Of a stretch of DNA of 6,780 nt, positions 1-5,949 are shown one piece after another. How positions within the stretch are numbered: position 1 is the first letter of the stretch; every line of letters starts with the position of its first letter. The notes under the pieces are model-generated. The model was given only the letters and a program-made list of their open reading frames with translations. It was not told the DNA's origin and made no database searches. Source of the stretch: Betaproteobacteria bacterium (GTDB taxonomy: Bacteria; Pseudomonadota; Gammaproteobacteria; Burkholderiales; Burkholderiaceae_C). The stretch is from contig RFNL01000329.1 of the NCBI GenBank assembly GCA_009927195.1, forward strand, positions 1-6,780, in the 5' to 3' direction. The translations under genes were made by a program, and so were the position numbers.

Positions 1-1199
1 CCCTGGGCCAAGAGGTGGTGGGTTCGCTCACACCCGGGCAGGCATTGGTGGGTTTGGTTCACCGTGAATTGGCGGCCACCATGGGTGAAGGGGTGGCCGA
101 CATTAATTTGGCGGCGCAGCCACCGGCGGTTATTTTGATGGCAGGTTTACAAGGGGCGGGTAAAACCACCACCACCGCCAAATTGGCACGCCACCTGATT
201 CTCAAGCGCAAGAAAAAGGTGCTCACGGTCTCGACCGACGTTTACCGTCCCGCCGCCATCGAGCAACTCAAGACCGTCACCGCACAAGCCCAGGCCGAAT
301 GGTTTCCCAGCGCCGTTGGACAACGGCCTTTGGACATTGCGGCATCTGCCCTGGAGCATGCCAAGCGCCACTATTTTGATGTGCTGTTGGTCGACACCGC
401 AGGCCGATTGGCGATCGACCAAGCCCTGATGCAAGAAATTGAGCAACTGCACCAAGCGCTCAACCCGGTGGAGACCTTGTTCGTGGTCGACGCCATGCAA
501 GGTCAAGACGCGGTCAACACAGCGCGTGCTTTCCATGAAGCCCTGGCCTTGACGGGCATTGTGCTGACCAAAACCGATGGCGATTCGCGCGGTGGTGCGG
601 CTTTGTCGGTGCGACAAGTCACGGGTGCGCCCATCAAGTTTGCGGGAACCAGTGAAAAAATGGATGGCCTGGAGGTTTTTGATGCGCATCGCCATGCCGG
701 GCGCATCCTGGGCATGGGTGACATCGTGGCCTTGGTCGAGCAGGTCAGTGCTGGCGTGGACATGCAAGCGGCCCAAAAAATGGCCGAGAAGGTCAAGTCA
801 GGCGCGGGTTTTGACCTCAACGACTTTTTGGCCCAGTTACAACAGATGAAGCAAATGGGCGGTTTGGCCAGCATGATGGACAAATTGCCCTCGCAATTGA
901 CCGCCAAAGCGGGCGCCATCGACCTCAACCGCGCCGACAAAGAAATGAGCCGCAAGCAAGGCATTATCCACAGCATGACACCACGCGAGCGCGCCCATCC
1001 CGATTTGATCAAGGCCACCCGCAAACGCCGCATTGCGGCCGGTGCCGGTGTTCAGGTGCAAGAGGTCAATCGCCTGCTCAATGAGTTTGCCCAAATGCAA
1101 GACATGATGAAAAAAATGCGCGGCGGTGGCTTGATGAAGATGATGAAAAAGTTTGGCGGCATGAAAGGCCTGGGCGGCTTCCCCGGCATGCCACGCTGA
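1..1199 (+). CDS. ffh: Ffh, signal recognition particle GTPase (5' end outside window)
   Basis: Protein subunit of the bacterial SRP. With 4.5S RNA it binds signal sequences of nascent inner-membrane proteins and delivers ribosomes to FtsY through paired GTP hydrolysis. The frame is open from base 3, so the N-terminal helical domain (roughly 60 residues by comparison with E. coli Ffh) lies upstream of the window. Counting from the GTG at 15, visible motifs are the P-loop GLQGAGKT (44-51), DTAGR (127-131), TKTDGD (185-190) followed by RGGAALS, and RILGMGD closing the GTPase (G) domain. The M domain follows: GFDLNDF (265-271), SMTPRER (320-326), the RNA-binding segment TRKRRIAAG (335-343), and a Met/Lys/Gly-rich tail. 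Stop is TGA at 1197-1199. It converges on miaB with only 26 bases between the stops, and I see no clear terminator hairpin there. GTG 15 is an internal codon, not the true start. Confidence 0.98.
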   Translation, partial: LGQEVVGSLTPGQALVGLVHRELAATMGEGVADINLAAQPPAVILMAGLQGAGKTTTTAKLARHLILKRKKKVLTVSTDVYRPAAIEQLKTVTAQAQAEWFPSAVGQRPLDIAASALEHAKRHYFDVLLVDTAGRLAIDQALMQEIEQLHQALNPVETLFVVDAMQGQDAVNTARAFHEALALTGIVLTKTDGDSRGGAALSVRQVTGAPIKFAGTSEKMDGLEVFDAHRHAGRILGMGDIVALVEQVSAGVDMQAAQKMAEKVKSGAGFDLNDFLAQLQQMKQMGGLASMMDKLPSQLTAKAGAIDLNRADKEMSRKQGIIHSMTPRERAHPDLIKATRKRRIAAGAGVQVQEVNRLLNEFAQMQDMMKKMRGGGLMKMMKKFGGMKGLGGFPGMPR

Positions 1200-1225
1200 T
1201 GCCCTGTCGGTGGTGAAAAACGGCT

Positions 1226-2571
1226 TCAGTGGCTTTGCAACACCTCGCCGCGCAATGAATGCGGCAAAGCCTCGTTGATGCGAACGTCGATCATTTGACC
1301 CACCCATCTTTGATGGTCGGGGCCGCAGGGGAAATTCACAATCCGATTGCAAACCGTCCGACCCATGGACTGGGGGCCAGCGTCGCCTGGTTTGCGCGAA
1401 GGCCCCTCTACCAAAATGCGTTGCACGCTACCGACTTTGCTGGCACTGATGGCGCGCACATTTTCCTCGATGCGCGCTTGTAATGTTGCAAGCGTTGCAG
1501 TTTGATGGCATGGGGCGTGTCATCTGGCAAGGCGGCGGCCGGTGTTCCTGGGCGCGGGCTGAACATAAAGCTGAACGAGCTGTCAAATCCAAGCTCATCG
1601 ATCAGCTTCAGCATTTTGTGAAAGTCTTCCTCCGTTTCTCCAGGAAAACCCACAATGAAGTCGCTGCTCAATGACAGTGCTGGCCGAATGGCGCGCAGTT
1701 TGCGAACGGTGCTCTTGTATTCCATGGCGGTGTAGCCGCGTTTCATGGCCATCAAGATGCGGTCCGATCCATGTTGAACCGGCAAGTGCAGATGGCTGAC
1801 CAATTGCGGCACCTTGGCGTACACATCGATCAGGCGCTGGGTGAATTCATGGGGATGGCTGGTGGTGTAGCGGATGCGTTCAATGCCAGGGATCTCGGCG
1901 ACATATTCAATCAGCAAAGCGAAGTCAGCGATCTCGCTGGTTTGGCCCATGGCCCCTCGGTAAGCATTGACGTTTTGTCCCAGGAGGGTGATTTCTTTCA
2001 CCCCTTGTGCCGCCAGCCCTGCCACCTCGACCAATACGTCATCGAGTGGGCGATTGACCTCTTCCCCGCGGGTGTAGGGCACCACACAGTAACTGCAGTA
2101 CTTGGAGCATCCCTCCATGATGCTGACAAAAGCCGAAGCGCCGCTCACCCGCGCGGGTGGCAAATGATCAAACTTTTCAATTTCTGGAAATCGGATGTCC
2201 ACTTGTGGCTTGTTCAAACGGGTTCGTTGGTCCAGCAACTGCGGCAGGCGGTGCAAAGTTTGGGGTCCAAACACCACATCCACATAAGGCGCCCGATCAA
2301 TGATGGCATCGCCCTCTTGGCTGGCCACGCAACCGCCCACCGCAATGCGAACCCCTTTTTGGGCCAGGTGCTTGACCCGACCCAAATCAGAAAACACTTT
2401 TTCTTGGGCTTTTTCACGCACCGAGCAGGTATTGAACACGATCAAATCGGCTTGCTCGACATCATCCGTGGCTTCATAGCCTTGGGCCTGGTGGAGCACA
2501 TCGACCATTTTGTCCGAGTCGTATGCGTTCATTTGGCAGCCAAAGGTTTTGATAAAGACCTTGGGGCTCAT
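1226..2571 (-). pseudogene. miaB: MiaB, tRNA-2-methylthio-N6-dimethylallyladenosine synthase, frameshifted before the TRAM domain
   Basis: Radical-SAM methylthiotransferase that converts i6A37 to ms2i6A37 in tRNAs reading UNN codons. The start ATG at 2571-2569 gives MSPKVFIKTFGCQMN, the usual family N-terminus. The N-terminal cluster cysteines are C12, C49 and C81. The radical-SAM motif CX3CX2C is C155, C159, C162 (EGCSKYCSYC). Later conserved blocks are LLGQNVNAYRG, TSHPHE, LPVQHGSD, DFIVGFPGETEEDF and SPRPGTPAA. The first frame runs through codons down to about 1486, then diverges into a nonsense tail and stops at 1408-1410 (387 residues). The family sequence resumes in the neighbouring frame (ARIEENV, then the TRAM segment VQRILVEGPSRK ... 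GQMIDVRIN ... HSLRGE) and stops TGA at 1228-1226. Joined, the two parts give about 448 residues, a normal MiaB length. It could be a real mutation or a base-calling error. Family identity is certain, functional state is not. Confidence 0.93.
1480..1488 (-). other. Apparent one-base deletion in miaB
   Basis: On the minus strand the codons CTG CAA CGC TTG CAA CAT (1500-1483) read LQRLQH in the upstream frame. The continuation TA CAA GCG CGC ATC GAG GAA AAT reads LQARIEEN only if one extra base is present. Restoring one T to the TT at 1483-1482 gives CAT TTA CAA, that is LQRLQHLQARIEEN, which fits the family well. Restoring an A just upstream would give LQTLQ and is the alternative. Confidence 0.8.
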
Positions 2572-2681
2572 GGCAATGCAAGGGCGAAGGGCCGGTGGCA
2601 GCGGTTCATGGTGTCAATCCAGAGGCTGAAGTAAAGATGCGTATTCTATGGGCCATGGACCTCAGCCGATATGATGCCTGC

Positions 2682-3065
2682 ATGGATCAGTTCCGACAAA
2701 CCATTCTTTTCACCGACGTCGATGGGCGTGCACGGTTTCGCGAGCAAATGATCGTGCTCGATCAAGGCACGCCGCAGTCTCGTTTGTCGGAACTCATGCA
2801 AAGCGGAGGCTTTCAACTGCGGCAAAGTCCGGTGGGTTTTCGCAGTGAGTTTCATGTCAGCCCGCACACCCAATGGGTGTTTATCTTGCAAGGTCAAATG
2901 GAAATTGGGCTGCAAGATGGGAGTTCGCGCACATTTGGACCCGGCGAGCATTTTTACTCCGCGGATTTGCTGCCAGCCGGGGCGATTTTTGACCCCCAGG
3001 TGCATGGGCATTGGAGCCGTCAGTGCGGCGCGGTCCCCTTGGTCACCCTGTTTGTGCGCGGATAG
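2682..3065 (+). CDS. Small cupin-domain protein, function unknown
   Basis: A 127-residue protein from the ATG at 2682 (MDQFRQTILFTDVDG). The central region has the look of a single-domain cupin: FHVSPHTQWVFILQGQMEI (57-75), then QDGSSRTFGPGEHFY (78-92), matching the histidine/aromatic strand, Gly turn and Glu strand of cupin motif 1, with the FGPG turn leading into motif 2. Possible metal ligands are H58, H62 and E74, with H108 and H110 near the C-terminus. The classical HxH spacing is not intact, so metal binding is unproven. In-frame ATGs at 2655 and 2637 would add 9 or 15 residues. 2637 has AGAGG 11 bases upstream, whereas 2682 has no clear ribosome site, so the start is uncertain. I chose 2682 because the peptide upstream of it looks non-conserved in character. 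The gene is divergent from miaB. Substrate is unknown. Confidence 0.75.
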   Translation: MDQFRQTILFTDVDGRARFREQMIVLDQGTPQSRLSELMQSGGFQLRQSPVGFRSEFHVSPHTQWVFILQGQMEIGLQDGSSRTFGPGEHFYSADLLPAGAIFDPQVHGHWSRQCGAVPLVTLFVRG

Positions 3066-3193
3066 TTAACCCATAAGTTTTGATTTCGACGGCTTTGGTG
3101 GCTTGTATGGGATGCTGGACTCAAGTCGGGGTCTTTTCGGACCGATACTGTTCAACCTGATGAGGCGTGCGAGATTTCGTGCGCCCGACTTCG

Positions 3194-3213
3194 ACTGCGG
3201 ATCGCAGTTTTTT
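3194..3213 (+). terminator. Intrinsic terminator or attenuator just before the carbonic anhydrase start
   Basis: ACTGCG (3194-3199), loop GAT (3200-3202) and CGCAGT (3203-3208) form a perfect 6-pair stem, with a run of six T at 3208-3213 directly attached. The last T lies 26 bases before the ATG at 3240. It may end transcripts from the cupin gene, or act as an attenuator in the leader of the downstream gene. The space after it is too short for a complete promoter plus leader. Confidence 0.6.
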
Positions 3214-3224
3214 GAGCATCTCTT

Positions 3225-3228
3225 GGAG
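3225..3228 (+). promoter_or_regulatory. Ribosome binding site deciding the carbonic anhydrase start
   Basis: GGAG at 3225-3228 lies 11 bases before ATG 3240 and 5 bases before the in-frame TTG at 3234. ATG is favoured because it opens directly into MKKYLRL and the membrane segment. The TTG would add only Met-Thr. Confidence 0.5.
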
Positions 3229-3239
3229 TGTGATTGACC

Positions 3240-4445
3240 ATGAAAAAGTATTTGCGTCTCATGATTGAAATTGTGCTGGGCTTGTTGCTGGTGGGCGCAG
3301 GCGCTTTTGGCTACATGAACTTTGCGGGGAAAAAAAGCATTTCCAACGAATTGACCGAAGTGGTCGAGAGCTTGGAGGAAGCCAAAGAGGAATTGGCCAA
3401 AACCAGTGAAGAACTCAATGAGGCTCAGGCCAAGGTCAAAGAACTCAGTGCCAAGGCCCGTGAACTTGAGGCCGTGAAAGCCGCATTTGCCAACGGTGTA
3501 TTGCTTGGCGATGTTGAGGGCATTTACAAGGGCTTGAAAACCGGTTTGAGCGCAGAGCGCCAACTCAGTTTGGGTGCGATTCGCTTATTGACCAACGGTG
3601 CCAAAGACCCCGAGACTGTCAGCGCCTTCAACAAAGCATTGGAAATGGCCGACTGGTCCAGTCGCTTGAATGCCGTTTGTGCGGCCCAAAACGCCTTGGT
3701 CGCGGCGGGCGAAAAAATCACGGTGCTGGCCGATTGTGCGGCTGGCAAGGGCGATGAGAAACAAGCCAAGGGCGGTCATGGTGGCACCCCCCATTGGGAT
3801 TACGAGGGTGAAATGGGGCCTGAAAATTGGGGCAAGGAATTCCCCACCTGCGCCAACGGCAAAAAGCAATCGCCATTGAACATCGTGGGCCCCTTTGAAA
3901 AATCCAAGGACAACTTGGAGGTCAGCTACAAACCTGGGCCATTGCGCATGCTCAACAATGGCCACACCATCCAGGTCAACATCCCGCCTGGCAGCAGCAC
4001 CAAAATCAATGGTGAAGTGTATGACCTGCTGCAATTTCACTTCCATCGCCCCAGCGAGGAAAAAATCGACGGTAAACCCATGGCCATGGTGGCGCACTTT
4101 GTGCACAAGAGCAAAGCGGGCAAATTGGCCGTGATCGGTGTGCTGCTCAAAGAGGGCAAGGACAATGAAGCCATCAATGTGTTGTGGGACAACATTCCGG
4201 CCAAAGAGGGCCCAGAGGTCAAACTCGACAAAATCTCATTTGACCCTGGCAAATTGATCCCCGCTGCCTTGACCCACTACGCGTACGAAGGTTCATTGAC
4301 CACCCCGCCTTGCAGCGAAGGTGTGAACTTCTATATTTTGAAAACCCCGGTGGACATCTCCAAAGCACAGGTGGCCAAATTCCCTTTCAAGATGAATGCC
4401 CGTCCAGTGCAAGCTTTGAATGGGCGCAAAATCAGCGCCAACTGA
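3240..4445 (+). CDS. Membrane-anchored coiled-coil alpha-carbonic anhydrase
   Basis: Zinc enzyme that interconverts CO2 and bicarbonate, predicted on the periplasmic face of the inner membrane (401 residues). N-terminus: MKKYLRLM, then a hydrophobic helix at about 8-27 with no lipobox, so an uncleaved anchor or a long signal peptide. Next is a coiled coil at about 34-80, with core residues L38, L45, L52, L59, V66 and A73 exactly seven apart. Residues 82-170 form a helix-rich segment with C147 and C166 that I do not recognise. A Gly/His linker (178-182) precedes the alpha-CA domain (about 184-398). Zinc ligands are H267 and H269 (QFHFHRPSEE) and H286 (AHFVH). The proton shuttle is H242 (NNGH). 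The T199-like Thr is T354 in SLTTPPC. C204 and C358 are placed for the usual bacterial disulfide. Typical bacterial alpha-CAs are about 220-250 residues, so the N-terminal 180 are extra. The position of human CA II Glu117 is Val284. Stop is TGA at 4443-4445. Confidence 0.95.
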   Translation: MKKYLRLMIEIVLGLLLVGAGAFGYMNFAGKKSISNELTEVVESLEEAKEELAKTSEELNEAQAKVKELSAKARELEAVKAAFANGVLLGDVEGIYKGLKTGLSAERQLSLGAIRLLTNGAKDPETVSAFNKALEMADWSSRLNAVCAAQNALVAAGEKITVLADCAAGKGDEKQAKGGHGGTPHWDYEGEMGPENWGKEFPTCANGKKQSPLNIVGPFEKSKDNLEVSYKPGPLRMLNNGHTIQVNIPPGSSTKINGEVYDLLQFHFHRPSEEKIDGKPMAMVAHFVHKSKAGKLAVIGVLLKEGKDNEAINVLWDNIPAKEGPEVKLDKISFDPGKLIPAALTHYAYEGSLTTPPCSEGVNFYILKTPVDISKAQVAKFPFKMNARPVQALNGRKISAN

Positions 4446-4447
4446 TC

Positions 4448-4472
4448 AAAAAGCCCCGCATTGCGGGGCTTT
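4448..4472. terminator. Strong bidirectional terminator hairpin
   Basis: AAAGCCCCGC (4450-4459), loop ATT, GCGGGGCTTT (4463-4472): a perfect 10-pair stem starting 5 bases after the carbonic anhydrase stop. The plus strand has only TTT after the GC part. The minus strand has five T (the A run at 4448-4452), so it also suits leftward transcripts from the fliN side. Confidence 0.85.
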
Positions 4473-4478
4473 GGCACG

Positions 4479-4508
4479 AAAACGCCTGCGGATGCAGGCG
4501 TTCTCTTT
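4479..4508. terminator. Second terminator-like hairpin
   Basis: AACGCCTGC (4481-4489), loop GGAT, GCAGGCGTT (4494-4502): a perfect 9-pair stem. Plus-strand tail is TTCTCTTT (4501-4508). Minus-strand tail is TTTT (A run 4479-4482). It probably acts with the first hairpin to isolate the two convergent units. A weak ACCCC/GGGGT pairing at 4532-4546 lies beyond it. Confidence 0.65.
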
Positions 4509-4566
4509 GGTGCATGCACCCGGCAAATACCACCCCGCAATGGGGTCGGTGAAATGATGCGAGGGG

Positions 4567-4932
4567 TTAAATGGTTTTCAGGCGATCGGTGGAGGGCACG
4601 ACGCGGGTCAGGCGAATGCCATAACGGTCGTTGACCAGCACCACTTCGCCTTGGGCCACCACGGTGTTGTTGACCAAAAGGTCCAGCGGTTCACCAGCGA
4701 TGCGATCGAGTTCGACCACACTGCCTTGGGTCAGGCGCATCAAATCTTTGATCTTGATTTGGGCGCGGCCGACTTCAATGGCCAATGACACCGAAATGTT
4801 TTGCAACACATCGGCATTGATGTTGCCTGGGTGGCTGTATTTGAAGTCTTCGGCTGTGGGCCCGTCCACGCCGGGCGTGTCAAACGGTTCATCGGCCGGG
4901 CTGGTCTCTGGGGAGTCTGTGGTTTCGCTCAT
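4567..4932 (-). CDS. fliN: FliN, flagellar motor switch protein
   Basis: C-ring component at the cytoplasmic base of the flagellar motor. It assembles with FliM, takes part in direction switching and docks the FliH/FliI export ATPase. The protein has 121 residues. Residues 1-40 are acidic and Pro/Ser/Thr rich, apparently disordered. The SpoA/FliMN_C domain follows (about 44-118) with the typical run VSLAIEVGRAQIKIKDL (48-64), LTQGSVVELDRIAGEPLDLL (67-86), VNNTVVAQGEVVLVND (87-102) and YGIRLTRVV (104-112). The length is slightly below E. coli FliN (137), the difference being in the N-terminal tail. ATG at 4932-4930 has AGGA at 4943-4940, 7 bases away. It starts 14 bases after the fliM stop and is clearly in the same operon. 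It is the last flagellar gene of the run in this window. Confidence 0.96.
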   Translation of the reverse strand: MSETTDSPETSPADEPFDTPGVDGPTAEDFKYSHPGNINADVLQNISVSLAIEVGRAQIKIKDLMRLTQGSVVELDRIAGEPLDLLVNNTVVAQGEVVLVNDRYGIRLTRVVPSTDRLKTI

Positions 4933-4937
4933 GATGA

Positions 4938-4943
4938 TTTCCT
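4938..4943 (-). promoter_or_regulatory. Ribosome binding site of fliN
   Basis: AGGAAA on the minus strand, inside the 14-base gap between the fliM stop and the fliN ATG, at good spacing. It supports the chosen fliN start. Confidence 0.7.
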
Positions 4944-4946
4944 GTC

Positions 4947-5945
4947 TTAAATTTGACCGGGGACAATTTGTCGTTCCATGCGCACCGCCACCTGTGAACC
5001 GCGTGCACCCACGCTGACCCCGAATGAAGGTACGCCGTTGGCAATCAGTTGTGCCAATTCAGGTTTTTTGAAATAAAGCAAATCGCCTTCTTTCATGTTT
5101 TGCAAATGGTGCAACGTGGTCTTGATCTGGCCCATGACCACCTGCAAGTCCAAGCGGGAGTCACCCACTGCAATGGCCAAGTCCTCGCGCCACTTTTTAT
5201 CGGATTCCTCGTTGCCATCCCCTGATTGAACACGGCTGCGCAACAAGTCGCGCACGGGCTTGAGCGAAGAGTAGGGATAAACCAAGTCCATGAATCCTTT
5301 GCCACCAGAACCACTGGCGTAGGAGTCGAATCGGCTGAGGACCACCAAATCGTTTTCATCTGCAATTTGCGCAAATTGAGGGTTGATCTCCGAGCTCACA
5401 TGCTCGCAGTGCAGCGGCATGAGCGGGGCCCATGCATCTTGCAGCGAACGGAAAAACACATCCAAAATCAGCTTGATGATGCGGTTTTCCGTGGGCGTGA
5501 ACAAACGACCTGGCGGCAACTCTTCAACGCCTTTGCCGTAACCGCCAAAAAAGCTGTCGAGTGAGCTGAACACCACATTGGGGTCAATGATCACCACCGA
5601 GAAGCCACGCAAAGGGTTCATGCGCACCAAGTTCACCGCCAGCGGTGGCTTGAGCTCCTTGAGGTAGTCCCCGTATTTGACGATTTGCACCCGCGTCGGA
5701 TTGACCCGGGGGCTGGTGCGCAGCACCTCCAGCAGTCCGAAGCGAAACATGCGGATGAAGCGCTCGTTGATCATGTCGATCGACGATACATTGACCCCCA
5801 GGCTGCTGTCTTCGCTGGTCAGGTCATGCTTGCTGACACGCGCTTGCGTGTTGTAGCCGGTATCGACCTCGATCAAACCATCTTTGATGCCCTCGGTCAG
5901 TGCCGTGAGTTCATCTTGAGACAGTAAATTGCTTTGAGTGGCCAT
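4947..5945 (-). CDS. fliM: FliM, flagellar motor switch protein
   Basis: Central C-ring protein that links FliG to FliN and receives phosphorylated CheY to switch rotation. The protein has 332 residues, a normal length. The N-terminus MATQSNLLSQDELTALTEG carries a recognisable but divergent form of the CheY-binding peptide (E. coli LSQAEIDALL), followed by a flexible linker to about residue 45. The CheC-like middle domain starts near SSIDMINERFIRMFR (54-68) and contains GGYG (134-137), the FliG-contact motif. Other family marks are NPLRG (110-114), PTENRIIKLI (151-160) and YPYSSLKPVRDLL (223-235). The C-terminal SpoA domain is about 255-326 (VVMGQIKTTL, LQNMKEGDLLYFKKP). The ATG at 5945-5943 starts only 4 bases after the fliL stop and has no obvious ribosome site, which suggests translational coupling to fliL. 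Confidence 0.97.
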   Translation of the reverse strand: MATQSNLLSQDELTALTEGIKDGLIEVDTGYNTQARVSKHDLTSEDSSLGVNVSSIDMINERFIRMFRFGLLEVLRTSPRVNPTRVQIVKYGDYLKELKPPLAVNLVRMNPLRGFSVVIIDPNVVFSSLDSFFGGYGKGVEELPPGRLFTPTENRIIKLILDVFFRSLQDAWAPLMPLHCEHVSSEINPQFAQIADENDLVVLSRFDSYASGSGGKGFMDLVYPYSSLKPVRDLLRSRVQSGDGNEESDKKWREDLAIAVGDSRLDLQVVMGQIKTTLHHLQNMKEGDLLYFKKPELAQLIANGVPSFGVSVGARGSQVAVRMERQIVPGQI

Positions 5946-5949
5946 GGCA

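Larger units (their letters stand above)
3066..3239 (+). promoter_or_regulatory. Structured leader upstream of the carbonic anhydrase gene
   Basis: This is a gene-free stretch between the cupin stop and the carbonic anhydrase start. It contains a perfect 8-base inverted repeat, AAGTCGGG (3123-3130) with CCCGACTT (3184-3191). A local hairpin GGCGTGCGA (3164-3172)/TCGTGCGCC (3177-3185) forms 9 pairs, two of them G-U, around a 4-base loop. A small hairpin GGTC/GACC lies at about 3130-3143. It ends with a terminator-shaped hairpin at 3194-3213. The CCC of the long repeat overlaps the local hairpin, so the two cannot form fully at once. I found no convincing sigma-70 promoter. TTGATT at 3080-3085 with TTGTAT at 3103-3108 is a weak candidate. 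A regulatory role is inference. Confidence 0.4.

Noticed and set aside
147..776. 209-codon open frame antisense to ffh
   Set aside because: The opposite strand is unmistakable Ffh, and the translation is rich in His/Arg/Gln shadows with no motif.
1200..1225. Terminator between ffh and miaB
   Set aside because: No stem of useful length with a T run is visible in the 26-base gap or its immediate flanks.
1478..1495. Programmed -1 frameshifting to make full-length MiaB
   Set aside because: There is no X XXY YYZ slippery heptamer at the junction (TTGCAACATTACAA) and no obvious downstream stimulatory stem. MiaB is not known to be made this way, so an indel is simpler.
1771..2634. 287-codon open frame on the plus strand opposite miaB
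   Set aside because: It is fully antisense to conserved miaB and has no family pattern. Its openness follows from codon bias on the other strand.
3234..3236. TTG start for the carbonic anhydrase
   Set aside because: Spacing to GGAG is good, but ATG two codons later is the stronger start and the difference is only two residues.
3585..4106. 173-codon open frame antisense to the carbonic anhydrase
   Set aside because: It lies over conserved alpha-CA coding sequence and shows no recognisable domain or ribosome site.
4532..4546. Third hairpin ACCCC/GGGGT
   Set aside because: Only five pairs and no T run. Not supported as a terminator on its own.
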